From Caulobacter sp. FWC26 (lineage in GTDB: Bacteria; Pseudomonadota; Alphaproteobacteria; Caulobacterales; Caulobacteraceae), in assembly GCF_002742645.2 (NCBI RefSeq), contig NZ_CP033875.1:3388001-3452000 (forward strand): a DNA stretch of 64,000 bases. Reading direction: 5' to 3'. The position numbers and the translations under genes are program-made. Below are positions 1-6,124 of this stretch, in pieces. Within the stretch, counting starts at the first letter, position 1. Every line of letters begins with the position of its first letter. The notes beneath the pieces are model-generated. The model was not told where the DNA came from. It did no database searches and was given only the letters and a program-made list of their open reading frames with translations.

Positions 1-86
1 TCGCCGGCCGCCACGGGCGTCGCCGCCAGCGAAATCGCGAGCGCCGTCGCCGAACAGCCGCCATAGATCGAAAGCCTGTTACGCAT
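1..86 (-). CDS. N-terminus of a secreted/outer-membrane protein (partial, runs off the window)
   Basis: An ATG at 86 on the minus strand opens a frame that continues to the window edge. The 28 visible residues begin MRNRLSIYGGCSATALAI, followed by a hydrophobic alanine-rich stretch ending near A-x-A. This is a typical Sec signal peptide of the kind seen on Caulobacter TonB receptors and periplasmic enzymes. The mature domain is outside the window, so no function can be given. It is the last apparently native gene before the mobile-element debris and probably marks the left flank of the accessory island. Confidence 0.5.
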   Translation of the reverse strand, partial: MRNRLSIYGGCSATALAISLAATPVAAG

Positions 87-502
87 GTTGCATCCCCGAT
101 AGCTGAGAGGCCCACGGCCTTTTCAATTCGGGGGACGCAGCACCGTCACAATCCCGCCAAAAAAAGATTCACGCGGGGCCCAACCGCGCCCGTCAGCCCC
201 CTCGGCGCCCATGACATAGGCGCCTATGCAAGACGTCTTGCCGCTCGCCAAACAGAGCTGGTCCGGGCGCTGACCAAGTTCACCCCACCCCTGCCCGGCT
301 ATCACCCCTACTACCCGAACCACCTCCAGGCCTCGCCGGCCTTCAAGCTATTGGTCGAGGCGCTAAGGGCGCAGGTGGCATGCGCCATTCGCCGCAATGC
401 GCGCACGTCAGGAATCGATAACCGTCGGGAAGAGCGCTGTCAGTCCAACGGTAACCGGTCTCCGCATCATGGTGCGGCCAAGCCCGTTGGCGGAGACTGA
501 GT
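87..502. other. Intergenic stretch with tandem palindromes
   Basis: I see no convincing gene here; the open frames lack recognisable protein character. Two perfect palindromes lie back to back: CATAGGCGCCTATG at 215-228 and CAAGACGTCTTG at 229-240. An inverted repeat, GTCTCCGC (458-465) with GCGGAGAC (490-497), lies just before the IS6-type transposase start and may be part of the insertion-sequence end. Confidence 0.4.
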
Positions 503-805
503 TTGAAACCGCTATCGTTTAAGCGCCACCGTTTTCCGGCCGACGTCATCAGATACGCCGTCTGGCTATATTTCCGATTTAGCTTGAGCCTCCGCGACGT
601 CGAAAGCCTCCTCGCCGAGCGCGGAATCGAGGTCAGCTACGAGACGATCCGGTGCTGGACCAAGAAGTTCGGCCCCGCCATCGCCAGGCGGTTGAAGAAA
701 CTTCGCCCCTCCCCTTCGCCCCGCTGGCATCTGGACGAAGTGGTCTGCCGGATCGGCGGACGGCACATGTACCTCTGGCGCGCGGTCGACGACGAAGGCG
801 AGTGA
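503..805 (+). pseudogene. IS6-family transposase, 5' fragment
   Basis: The 100 visible residues match the start of IS6/IS26-type transposases: an N-terminal helix-turn-helix (residues ~10-60, with LRDVESLLAERGIEVSYETI) and the first part of the DDE domain ending at MYLWRAVDDEGE. The first catalytic Asp is in WHLDEV (residue ~78). Intact relatives run to about 230-240 residues, so over half is missing. The frame ends at a TGA that seems to belong to the neighbouring IS3-type terminus (TGACGTGACCCCCA at about 803), suggesting that element inserted here. It is non-functional. The rest of the gene is not found on the other side, so a later deletion is likely. Confidence 0.75.
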
Positions 806-1382
806 CGTGACCCCCATTTCTCATCCAGCGATAACGAGAGTCCTGGGTTGATTTGACCTTGCCCCCAACCTTGGACCAGGTCGGGCCGGGATTTCTCGCC
901 GGTCAGGCGCCGGGCGGGCCATATGGCCCGGCGCCGTTCATCAGCTCGATCGGGCACTTGTCGCCAATCGCGCGGTGGGGACGATGTTCATTATAGTCCC
1001 TACGCCAAGCCTCGCATTTTGAACGGGCGTCGTCGAGGGACATGAACCAGGCGGTGTTCAGGCATTCGGCCCGGACCTTGCCGTTGAAGGATTCCGCGAA
1101 GGCGTTGTCCGTCGGCTTGCCAGGCCGGCTGAAGTCCAAGGTGACGCCGCGCTGATAGGCCCAAAGATCCAAGTCACGGGAGACAAATTCCGGGCCGTTG
1201 TCGACCCGTATGGTCTTGGGATAACCCACCACCTTGCCGGCCCGATCGAGGGTCTCGACAACGTCGTGAGCCTTGTAGGCGAAGCGGGGATCCAGGGCCG
1301 GCGAGAACCGGCTGAAGGTGTCGATGACCGCCAGAATGCGGATCTTGCGGCCATCGCGTTCCCCTCTCGGGCCACGTGATGA
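803..1382 (-). mobile_element. Remnant of an IS3-family element
   Basis: The left boundary is a probable terminal sequence, TGACGTGACCCCCATTT, at about 803. Inside is the C-terminal half of an OrfB transposase (stop at 903). No OrfA and no second terminus are seen, because the sequence passes directly into an integrase fragment at about 1376-1390. The element is therefore truncated and cannot move by itself. The terminus was judged by eye and not matched to a named insertion sequence. Confidence 0.55.
903..1382 (-). pseudogene. IS3-family transposase OrfB, C-terminal fragment
   Basis: The frame is open from about 1382 to the stop at 903. It shows the integrase-like core of IS3 OrfB: RILAVIDTFSR (first Asp), RVDNGPEFVSRDL (second Asp) and GKPTDNAFAESFNGKVR (catalytic Glu), ending in the usual WRRDYNEHRPH motif. 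All three DDE residues are present, but the N-terminal helix-turn-helix part and OrfA are gone. An in-frame TGA sits at the upstream limit. Intact OrfB proteins are about 270-290 residues; here about 155 remain. It is a decayed relic that marks recombination at the island edge. Confidence 0.75.
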
Positions 1383-1729
1383 ACATCATCGCGGAACGAC
1401 TTGAGGCTGGGTCGGTTGGTCATGTTTTCCCAGGCGCGACGTCCACGCCGGCGCTGTCCCACATGGCCATGGCGATGCTGCTGCGGAGAATGAAAAGCGA
1501 CATCACCGTCCACGGCTTCAGGTCAACGTTCCGCGATTGGGCCTCGGAAACGACGGGCTTCTCGCACGAGGTGTGCGAGATGGCCTTAGCCCATACAATC
1601 GCCAACAAGGCGGAGGCCGCCTACCGGCGCGGCGACCTGTTCGACAAGCGCCGCAAGCTGATGGAAGCGTGGGCTGGCTACTGCTCTACCCCGAAGAGCG
1701 GAAAGGTCGTGGCCTTGCGCCAGGGTTAG
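1376..1729 (+). pseudogene. Tyrosine recombinase/integrase, C-terminal fragment
   Basis: The fragment resembles the C-terminal catalytic domain of P4-type phage/island integrases. HVFPGATS is followed by the box II motif HGFRSTFRDWASE (His-x-x-Arg), a LAHT motif and the tyrosine region AEAAYRRGDLFDKRRKLMEAW. Full-length relatives are about 400 residues. Here only about 115 remain, and the first ten or so may be non-native sequence from the junction with the IS3 remnant. The element it served probably can no longer integrate or excise on its own. Its stop overlaps that of the convergent AlpA-like gene, an arrangement expected near an island end. Confidence 0.75.
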
Positions 1730-1926
1730 CCGACATCCGGCCGGTAGTTCGCCGGATCGGCAATCCAGCGATTGATCGCGGACTCCCGCCACCCCGCACC
1801 GTGAACGCTGATCGGGACCTGGCGAGGAAAGGTGCCCTCGCCGATCTTCCGATAGAGGGTCGAGCGGCTGAGGCCCGTGCGCGCCAGCACGGTCTTGAGG
1901 CGGACGATGCGGTCGAGATCGGCCAT
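1726..1926 (-). CDS. AlpA-family regulatory protein
   Basis: This is a 66-residue protein from ATG 1926. The sequence IVRLKTVLARTGLSRSTLYR followed by KIGEGTFPRQVPIS is the classic AlpA/MerR-like winged helix of prophage and island regulators, which often activate integrase or excision genes. An upstream in-frame ATG at 2109 would add 61 residues without AlpA character, so I prefer the short form. It is convergent with the integrase fragment and overlaps its end by a few bases. Such pairs are common at the integrase end of P4-like islands. Targets are unknown. Confidence 0.75.
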   Translation of the reverse strand: MADLDRIVRLKTVLARTGLSRSTLYRKIGEGTFPRQVPISVHGAGWRESAINRWIADPANYRPDVG

Positions 1927-2137
1927 CGTTTCAAGCTCCACAGACTGGGATCTGAAGGCATTCGATGAGCCAGAATTGGATTGCTCGCCGCTGGCGGCAA
2001 GACCTCGCGGAGCCAGATCGTACTCCAGGAAACAAAGACAGGCTCTAGGCGCCTCTAGCGAAGGTGAGAACGTACCTCCATGCGTCCTCTCGCACCCCGG
2101 CGTTGCCAATTTCGCCCTGCGAACCGGAATAGCTCCG

Positions 2138-2374
2138 CTATTTTTTCAGGCGCACGCCGGCGCCGAGGAAGTCATCCTCGGCCTGAAACACGATGCCCGC
2201 ATCTTCCAGCGCCCGCCTTACAGCCTGGGCGTTAGCCGCCGTACTGCGTTCAGGTCCCAGCGTTTCCATACGCCGGATGGTATGGAGGCTGAGTCCAGAA
2301 GCCTCGGCGAGCTTCGGCCCATTCCAATCGAGCAGGCCGCGAGCAGCCCTCATTTGGCCCGCGGAAATTTTCAA
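2138..2374 (-). CDS. XRE-family helix-turn-helix regulator
   Basis: This is a small Cro/CI-type DNA-binding protein. From the TTG at 2374 it reads as KISAGQMRAARGLLDWNGPK, then LAEASGLSLHTIRRMETLG and a C-terminal tail ending in FLGAGVRLKK. This is the compact 75-80-residue helix-turn-helix family common in alphaproteobacterial genomes. A frame continues upstream to an ATG at 2455, adding 27 unrelated-looking residues, so the start is uncertain. A short palindrome, AAGTG-G-CACTT (2393-2403), lies just upstream of the TTG and could be its own operator if the shorter form is right. It is transcribed away from the cluster starting at 2468. Confidence 0.65.
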   Translation of the reverse strand: MKISAGQMRAARGLLDWNGPKLAEASGLSLHTIRRMETLGPERSTAANAQAVRRALEDAGIVFQAEDDFLGAGVRLKK

Positions 2375-2392
2375 GTTGTCATCTTTAGTGTG

Positions 2393-2403
2393 AAGTGGCA
2401 CTT
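2393..2403. promoter_or_regulatory. Candidate operator upstream of the XRE gene
   Basis: The 11-base palindrome AAGTGGCACTT (5-base arms around one central base) lies 19 bases upstream of the TTG start at 2374, in the gap before the divergent gene at 2468. The position fits an autoregulatory site. There is no direct evidence of binding. Confidence 0.3.
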
Positions 2404-2467
2404 TTAGCTGGACTTGATGCTGTGAACACGGTACAAAGCGACTAATACACATCAAAGGTCAGAGGTC

Positions 2468-2965
2468 ATGAGTCCGCGTCGAAAGACGGGGCGCGAACCT
2501 GCGCGCCCACGTGAGCCCTCAAGGCGGGCTCTGCTAGCAAGCCTTTCGGCCGCGCCTCTGATTAGCGACGCTTCCGCGGCGCGCGCTCGGATCGATCCTG
2601 GAATCGATACCTGCCATCGCTGGCTCGACGTCGACGCAGAGCAGCGCCGTCTTCAGCTTGAATGGGGCACCCTGGAAGGCTGGCTGATCGCCCACCGCAA
2701 TTGGTACAAACTGTCGCCGGCCCAGCAATCCGCAGTCCCCGAAGGCGCCAGGCTCGCTGAAATTGACGCACGGCTCGATGTGCTGGAGGTCGAGGGACAC
2801 GCGCTCCTTAAGGCCATGCGGCCGAAGCCAGCCAAGAGCGTCGAGGCCGTCATCGCTAACCTGTCCGTGGCGGCGCGCCTGATCTTCGTGGAGGACCACC
2901 CCGAAGCGCACGGATTGATCACCCGCGCCGTCCGCGACCTCGCCGCCTTCTCCGGTGGAAAGTGA
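2468..2965 (+). CDS. Uncharacterised protein with RR-motif N-terminus (paralogue of the 3754 gene)
   Basis: The product is a 165-residue protein of unknown function. It starts with a basic segment and SRRALLASLSAAPL, a twin-arginine-like motif before a short hydrophobic stretch, which could be a weak export signal or anchor. The rest is helical, with a C-x2-W motif (CHRWLDVDAE, residues ~49-58), LEWGTLEGWL, LSPAQQ and EIDARLDVLE. The same order of motifs occurs in the gene at 3754-4248, so the two are homologues. Its stop overlaps the GTG start of the next gene (GTGA at 2962-2965), indicating translational coupling. I do not recognise a named family. Confidence 0.65.
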   Translation: MSPRRKTGREPARPREPSRRALLASLSAAPLISDASAARARIDPGIDTCHRWLDVDAEQRRLQLEWGTLEGWLIAHRNWYKLSPAQQSAVPEGARLAEIDARLDVLEVEGHALLKAMRPKPAKSVEAVIANLSVAARLIFVEDHPEAHGLITRAVRDLAAFSGGK

Positions 2966-3423
2966 CCCTCCGCGTCGCCCGGCGGCGCGATGGCGCCGAC
3001 CGCCCGCTGGCGGCGGCGTTCCGTCGTAACGCCACCGGCTTCCTTGAAGGCGCCGAGGCGGCGCTGCCGCGATACCCAGAGGCGACGCGCTACTTCCTAG
3101 CCATCGCCATCGAACTGGCGCTGAAGGCTTACCTGCTCGACCGAGGGATCAGCGACGACTGGAACCGCGTCTATCTCCGGCACGATCTGGCCAAGACGCT
3201 GAGGTTCACGCGACGCGCCGGCTTCAACGGCGCCCCTGCCGGGGTTGCCGAATTGGCCGCGCTCTTAGGCCCTTACTACCAAGTCCATGGCATCTCGCGG
3301 ATGCCGCCGGACGAGATTGCGTCCGTATGCTGGCGTCAGGCCTGCACGACGGTCCGCGACCTGATCGTCGCCGTTGGCGAGGCGGCCAGGCGGCGTGGCT
3401 CCAGTGGAGAGGACGCGGCGTGA
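2962..3423 (+). CDS. HEPN-like domain protein
   Basis: The product has 153 residues from a GTG overlapping the upstream stop. The central part, ATRYFLAIAIELALKAYLLDRG, then YLRHDLAKTLRF, resembles the helical core of HEPN domains (hydrophobic helix with E-x-x-L-K-A-x-L, then a conserved H-D-L). HEPN proteins are found in toxin-antitoxin, defence and RNA-processing systems. I do not see the catalytic R-x4-6-H motif of HEPN ribonucleases, so this may be a non-nucleolytic version. Tight coupling on both sides (GTGA before, TGATG after at 3421-3425) places it in one operon with 2468-4248. Function not assigned. Confidence 0.6.
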   Translation: MTLRVARRRDGADRPLAAAFRRNATGFLEGAEAALPRYPEATRYFLAIAIELALKAYLLDRGISDDWNRVYLRHDLAKTLRFTRRAGFNGAPAGVAELAALLGPYYQVHGISRMPPDEIASVCWRQACTTVRDLIVAVGEAARRRGSSGEDAA

Positions 3424-3527
3424 TGGCCCGTTTTCGCCTGCCTTGGCCGCTTGTCGCAAGCCACTGGTGGCGCTGGCGATATCCCCGTCTCTGGCGCGGC
3501 CGGATCTTCAATCCACACAACACCTAG
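3423..3527 (+). CDS. Very small tryptophan/arginine-rich protein
   Basis: A 34-residue frame starts at an ATG overlapping the upstream stop (TGATG). It is rich in Trp, Arg and Pro (SHWWRWRYPRLWRGRIFNP). The overlap and the position inside a tight operon support it as a real gene; its small size and lack of recognised relatives argue for caution. No function can be inferred. Confidence 0.35.
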   Translation: MARFRLPWPLVASHWWRWRYPRLWRGRIFNPHNT

Positions 3528-3533
3528 CAGGTT

Positions 3534-3761
3534 ATGTCCTACGCGGTGCTGCGCCTTCGCCAGGCGACGCGGGATGTCTTCCTGCTCAATCACATTCAGG
3601 CGCTCGACTACGCGCTGATCGCTCGCCACCTGGGGCTTTCCGTCGCCGACGTTCAGGCGGGCCTGGCCGACGCGCTCTGCGAGATTTCCCGCATGGTCGA
3701 CCTAATCGAGCGCGTCCGCCCTCCAACCAAACTGTCCAAAGCGGAGCATCCCGATGTCTGA
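3534..3761 (+). CDS. Sigma-70 region 4-like small protein
   Basis: The product has 75 residues. The segment LRQATRDVFLLNHIQALDYALIAR, followed by HLGLSVADVQAGLADALCEI, has the pattern of sigma factor region 4 (helix, then helix-turn-helix entered at 'Y..IA..L.LS...V'). There is no region 2, so it cannot be a complete sigma factor. It may be a stand-alone DNA-binding or anti-sigma-like adaptor. It starts 6 bases after the previous small frame and its end overlaps the next gene by 8 bases, so it belongs to the same operon. Confidence 0.6.
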   Translation: MSYAVLRLRQATRDVFLLNHIQALDYALIARHLGLSVADVQAGLADALCEISRMVDLIERVRPPTKLSKAEHPDV

Positions 3762-4248
3762 CGACAAGGGGCCATTCGCCGTATCGCGGCGTGTCGTGAT
3801 CGGCGCCGCCAGCGCGGTGCCCGTAGTCAGTGGCGCCGGCGGCGTCGCACCGGCCGACCCCGTCGTGGCGCGCTGCGCCGAGTGGACGGCGCTCGACGCC
3901 GAGATCGATCGCTTGGGCCTGCGCTGGTCGGACTTGGAGACCATCCTGGTCCGACAGAAGCGGTGGGAGCGCATGACGCCTGAAGAGCGCGGGGAGCTGT
4001 TGCCCTCAGAAGAGATGGACGCCATCGACAAGCAGCTTGAACCCCTGTTCGAGCAGCGAGAGGCGTGGCTGGAGGTTCTTCCTGCTATGCACGCCAGCGA
4101 CTTGCATGGCGTCGCTGCCAAGCTGGAAGTGGCGCTGAGAGTCATGGTTCACCAGCAGGGCGAGGGCTACGACCTCTTCAAGGCGACGATGGAGGAGCTA
4201 CGCACCGCGCGCTGTCCGAATTGCGGGGCGCCCGTTTGCAAGCGCTAG
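3754..4248 (+). CDS. Uncharacterised protein with RR-motif N-terminus (paralogue of the 2468 gene)
   Basis: The product has 164 residues. It begins with VSRRVVIGAASAVPVVSGAG, a twin-arginine motif plus hydrophobic segment that could act as a Tat-like signal or membrane anchor. It then shows C-x2-W (CAEWTALDAE), LRWSDLETIL, MTPEERGELL and AIDKQLEPLFEQ. These line up in order with the 165-residue protein at 2468. The C-terminus carries CPNCGAPVC, a possible zinc-ribbon-like Cys cluster absent from the other copy. It is the last gene of the tight plus-strand operon. Function unknown. Confidence 0.65.
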   Translation: MSDDKGPFAVSRRVVIGAASAVPVVSGAGGVAPADPVVARCAEWTALDAEIDRLGLRWSDLETILVRQKRWERMTPEERGELLPSEEMDAIDKQLEPLFEQREAWLEVLPAMHASDLHGVAAKLEVALRVMVHQQGEGYDLFKATMEELRTARCPNCGAPVCKR

Positions 4249-4538
4249 CCGCGCCACCCAAGGCAACCGCCTTGCCCACCCCAACCTGCGGGAGCCAGGA
4301 CCGGAACGGTCGGTGCTCGCCCTGGAGCGCTTGGGGAGCCTCTGCCGGGCGGGATGGTGCGGGTCAAGGGCGGCTTCGCCGTCGCTCCGCGATGCGCCCG
4401 TAGGGCGCACCCTTGACGCGCGCCAGCCCGTCCGGCCCTTGTTCCACCAAGCGATCCAGGGCGTCTTGTCTCCGAGCGAAGGTCAGGGATGACCGCAAGC
4501 ACTGGGGCCAGCCGGACAGGCCCAGCCTAGCGGGCGGG
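4249..4538. other. Intergenic gap without recognised content
   Basis: There are about 290 GC-rich bases between two convergent genes. I find no credible gene, RNA or clear terminator with a T-run. Confidence 0.4.
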
Positions 4539-4787
4539 TCAGCGCACGCGCTTGAAGCGGACGCGGTCCTTGCCGGCGATGAGAAAGGCGTCATAGCCAG
4601 CGTCGCCCCACGCCTTGCGCTGCACATGGCTCGTGTAGGGATCGGTGGTGTTGGCCCACCACTGTTGGCGGGCCGCGCTCTTGGGGAGCATGGCGCCCAG
4701 GATGCGTTCGATCTCGACGAAGGTCAGCTCGAGTTCGTCTTGACGCTGGCGGCGCAGATGACCCGACAGGGGATCGTATTTGGACAT
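4539..4787 (-). CDS. Small DUF7662-like protein
   Basis: The product has 82 residues from ATG 4787, starting MSKYDPLSGHLRRQRQDELE. The opening S-K-Y-D-P-L, the phrase LTFVEIERILGAMLPKSA, and the ARQQWWAN motif match small island-borne proteins that I remember as the DUF7662 group, found in many proteobacteria and phages, with no known activity. A much longer in-frame extension upstream runs antisense through the XRE gene and is rejected. It is divergent from the XRE regulator at 4944 and shares a 156-base promoter region with it. Confidence 0.65.
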   Translation of the reverse strand: MSKYDPLSGHLRRQRQDELELTFVEIERILGAMLPKSAARQQWWANTTDPYTSHVQRKAWGDAGYDAFLIAGKDRVRFKRVR

Positions 4788-4867
4788 TCCCGAGCATCGC
4801 CGATTGGTCCGGACACGTCGAATCCGCACGCGACGAGCGCGACTGGAGAACGACCTTGAAAAGCTAC

Positions 4868-4894
4868 GCTTGCGGGCGTTTCTGCGTCGCAAGC
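4868..4894. promoter_or_regulatory. Inverted repeat in the divergent promoter region of the 4944 XRE gene
   Basis: GCTTGCG (4868-4874) pairs with CGCAAGC (4888-4894) across 13 bases, 50-76 bases before the GTG start of the XRE regulator. A TTGAAA at 4856-4861 could be a -35 box. Such a site suits autoregulation by the adjacent helix-turn-helix protein. This is inference only. Confidence 0.35.
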
Positions 4895-4943
4895 ACTTTC
4901 CCGGATCGTCGGCGTTGCCGACGAACCGACCATGGAGACTTTC

Positions 4944-5372
4944 GTGACCGATACGCCTGAAGCCCGCACGCCCAACGTCGTCGACATCCACGTCGGAGGC
5001 CGCGTGCGCATGCGCCGCAAGATGCTGGGTATCAGCCAGGAAACGCTCGCTGACGCGCTGAAGCTCACCTTCCAGCAGGTTCAGAAGTACGAGCGCGGCG
5101 CCAACCGCGTCAGTGCCAGCAAGCTCTATGATATCGCCAAGACGCTCCAGGTCCCGGTGTCGTTCTTCTTCGACGGCCTCGCTGACCCGATGACCGACGA
5201 GGTCGACGAGGTCGGTGCCGCTGCCGAGCGCGTCATTACCGAGTTCCTGAACACGCCCGAAGGCCTGGAACTGGCCGAGATGTTCCCGAAGATCGGTCGG
5301 AGCCGCGTCCGTCGCCAGGTCCTCGATCTCGTGCGCGCCATGGCCGACGAGAAAGGCCGCGATAAGGCCTGA
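4944..5372 (+). CDS. XRE-family transcriptional regulator
   Basis: The product is a 142-residue Cro/CI-type regulator. Residues ~15-75 form the helix-turn-helix: RVRMRRKMLGISQETLADAL, LTFQQVQKYERGANRVSASK, then LYDIAKTLQVPVSFFFDGLA. The C-terminal ~60 residues are helical and charged. I chose the GTG at 4944 because GGAG lies 6-7 bases before it, inside the codons of an upstream ATG (4932). The domain is very close to regulators widespread in Caulobacter and relatives. It lies next to the tra genes and may control the element, but it has no proven target. Confidence 0.8.
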   Translation: MTDTPEARTPNVVDIHVGGRVRMRRKMLGISQETLADALKLTFQQVQKYERGANRVSASKLYDIAKTLQVPVSFFFDGLADPMTDEVDEVGAAAERVITEFLNTPEGLELAEMFPKIGRSRVRRQVLDLVRAMADEKGRDKA

Positions 5373-5381
5373 CAATACTCT

Positions 5382-5705
5382 TTAGCGGATCTCCGACGCC
5401 GGGCGGGATTCAGTCTCGAATGCCCGCTTTCCGCCACGCCGCCAGAGCGCCAGGGTGTGCTCGGCATCGTCGGCCTTGAGCATGTTCGCCAGGAACGTGA
5501 AGGCCCCGTAGAGCGCGGCGCGATCATCGCGGGTCAGTTCGACGAGGCCAGACTTCTGCACCAGGCCTCCCAGCTCGATCAGGTGGCGGGTTCGCTCGCG
5601 CCGCTTCACCACCCAGGCCCGCGTGTCCATGCGGGCTCGCCACGCTTCCAGGCGGTGGCGCGCGGCCCTCGTTCGGCGCTCGGCGTCATTGTTCGCCGCC
5701 AGCAC
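5382..5705 (-). CDS. traD: Conjugal transfer protein TraD-like (relaxosome accessory)
   Basis: The product has 107 residues from GTG 5705. The segment RTRHLIELGGLVQKSGLVEL, then TRDDRAALYGAFTFLA and ALWRRGGKRAFE, matches the small TraD proteins encoded beside traC in Ti-plasmid and alphaproteobacterial mobilisation regions (not the F-plasmid coupling ATPase of the same name). They are thought to help the relaxase process oriT. Its start overlaps the traC end by 20 bases, so the two are co-translated, transcribed away from oriT and traA. Confidence 0.75.
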   Translation of the reverse strand: MLAANNDAERRTRAARHRLEAWRARMDTRAWVVKRRERTRHLIELGGLVQKSGLVELTRDDRAALYGAFTFLANMLKADDAEHTLALWRRGGKRAFETESRPASEIR

Positions 5706-5952
5706 TTGCCGGAGCGCCGTCCTTGCCGCCGCGAAAGAACCCCGCGCCGCGCTTCCTCCAGCCTTCCTTGCGAGCGGCGTTCCCGGCGTCGGCCAGATCC
5801 AGCAGTCCGCCGGCCAGAGTATCGATGTCGAGGGCGTCGGCGCCCGTGGCGATCACCAGCTCGCCAAGCTGCCGAACCTTACGATCCTTCAGGATCCTGG
5901 CCTTGTCTTCGAGGCTCTTGAGTTCAGCGTCGAAGTCTCGTGGTTTTCGCAT
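5686..5952 (-). CDS. traC: Conjugal transfer protein TraC-like (relaxosome accessory)
   Basis: The product has 88 residues from ATG 5952, MRKPRDFDAELKSLEDKARI. A charged helical N-terminus is followed by RKVRQLGELVIATGADALD and a tail with EGWRKRGAGFFRGG. This is the pattern of small TraC/MobC-like proteins next to MOBQ relaxases. An upstream ATG at 6030 would put translation inside the oriT-proximal region and is less likely. It is the first gene of the traC-traD unit, divergent from traA with the oriT between them, as in Ti plasmids. Confidence 0.75.
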   Translation of the reverse strand: MRKPRDFDAELKSLEDKARILKDRKVRQLGELVIATGADALDIDTLAGGLLDLADAGNAARKEGWRKRGAGFFRGGKDGAPASAGGEQ

Positions 5953-6044
5953 CCCAAGTCTCCAGGTTTCGATGATGCGCTGATCGTAAAGCAGACGGTC
6001 CGGGAATGCTGTAAGGTCGCCGGAACACATTGGGACGGGCCGGT

Positions 6045-6095
6045 CCCTCCCGAGATTCTTTCTTGGGAGGGCGCGCTTATACGTCGTGCCGACGT
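6045..6095 (-). other. oriT: Origin of transfer (oriT) with a MOBQ/R1162-type nic region
   Basis: On the minus strand, the perfect inverted repeat ACGTCG-GCA-CGACGT (6095-6081) is followed by ATAAGCGCGCCCTCCC (6080-6065). As I recall the R1162/RSF1010 nic region (inverted repeat then GTAAATGCGCCCTCCC), 13 of 16 bases agree. The predicted nick lies after CCCT, between 6068 and 6067. A second inverted repeat, CCCTCCC (6045-6051) with GGGAGGG (6065-6071), spans the site. The location between divergent traC and traA is the Ti-plasmid arrangement. No biochemical evidence is available. Confidence 0.75.
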
Positions 6096-6124
6096 GCGCT
6101 CAGGGTAGTAGGTGGTCTGTCGCC

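Noticed and set aside
123..549. Two short minus-strand frames left of the IS6 fragment
   Set aside because: No recognisable protein features; one overlaps the transposase start.
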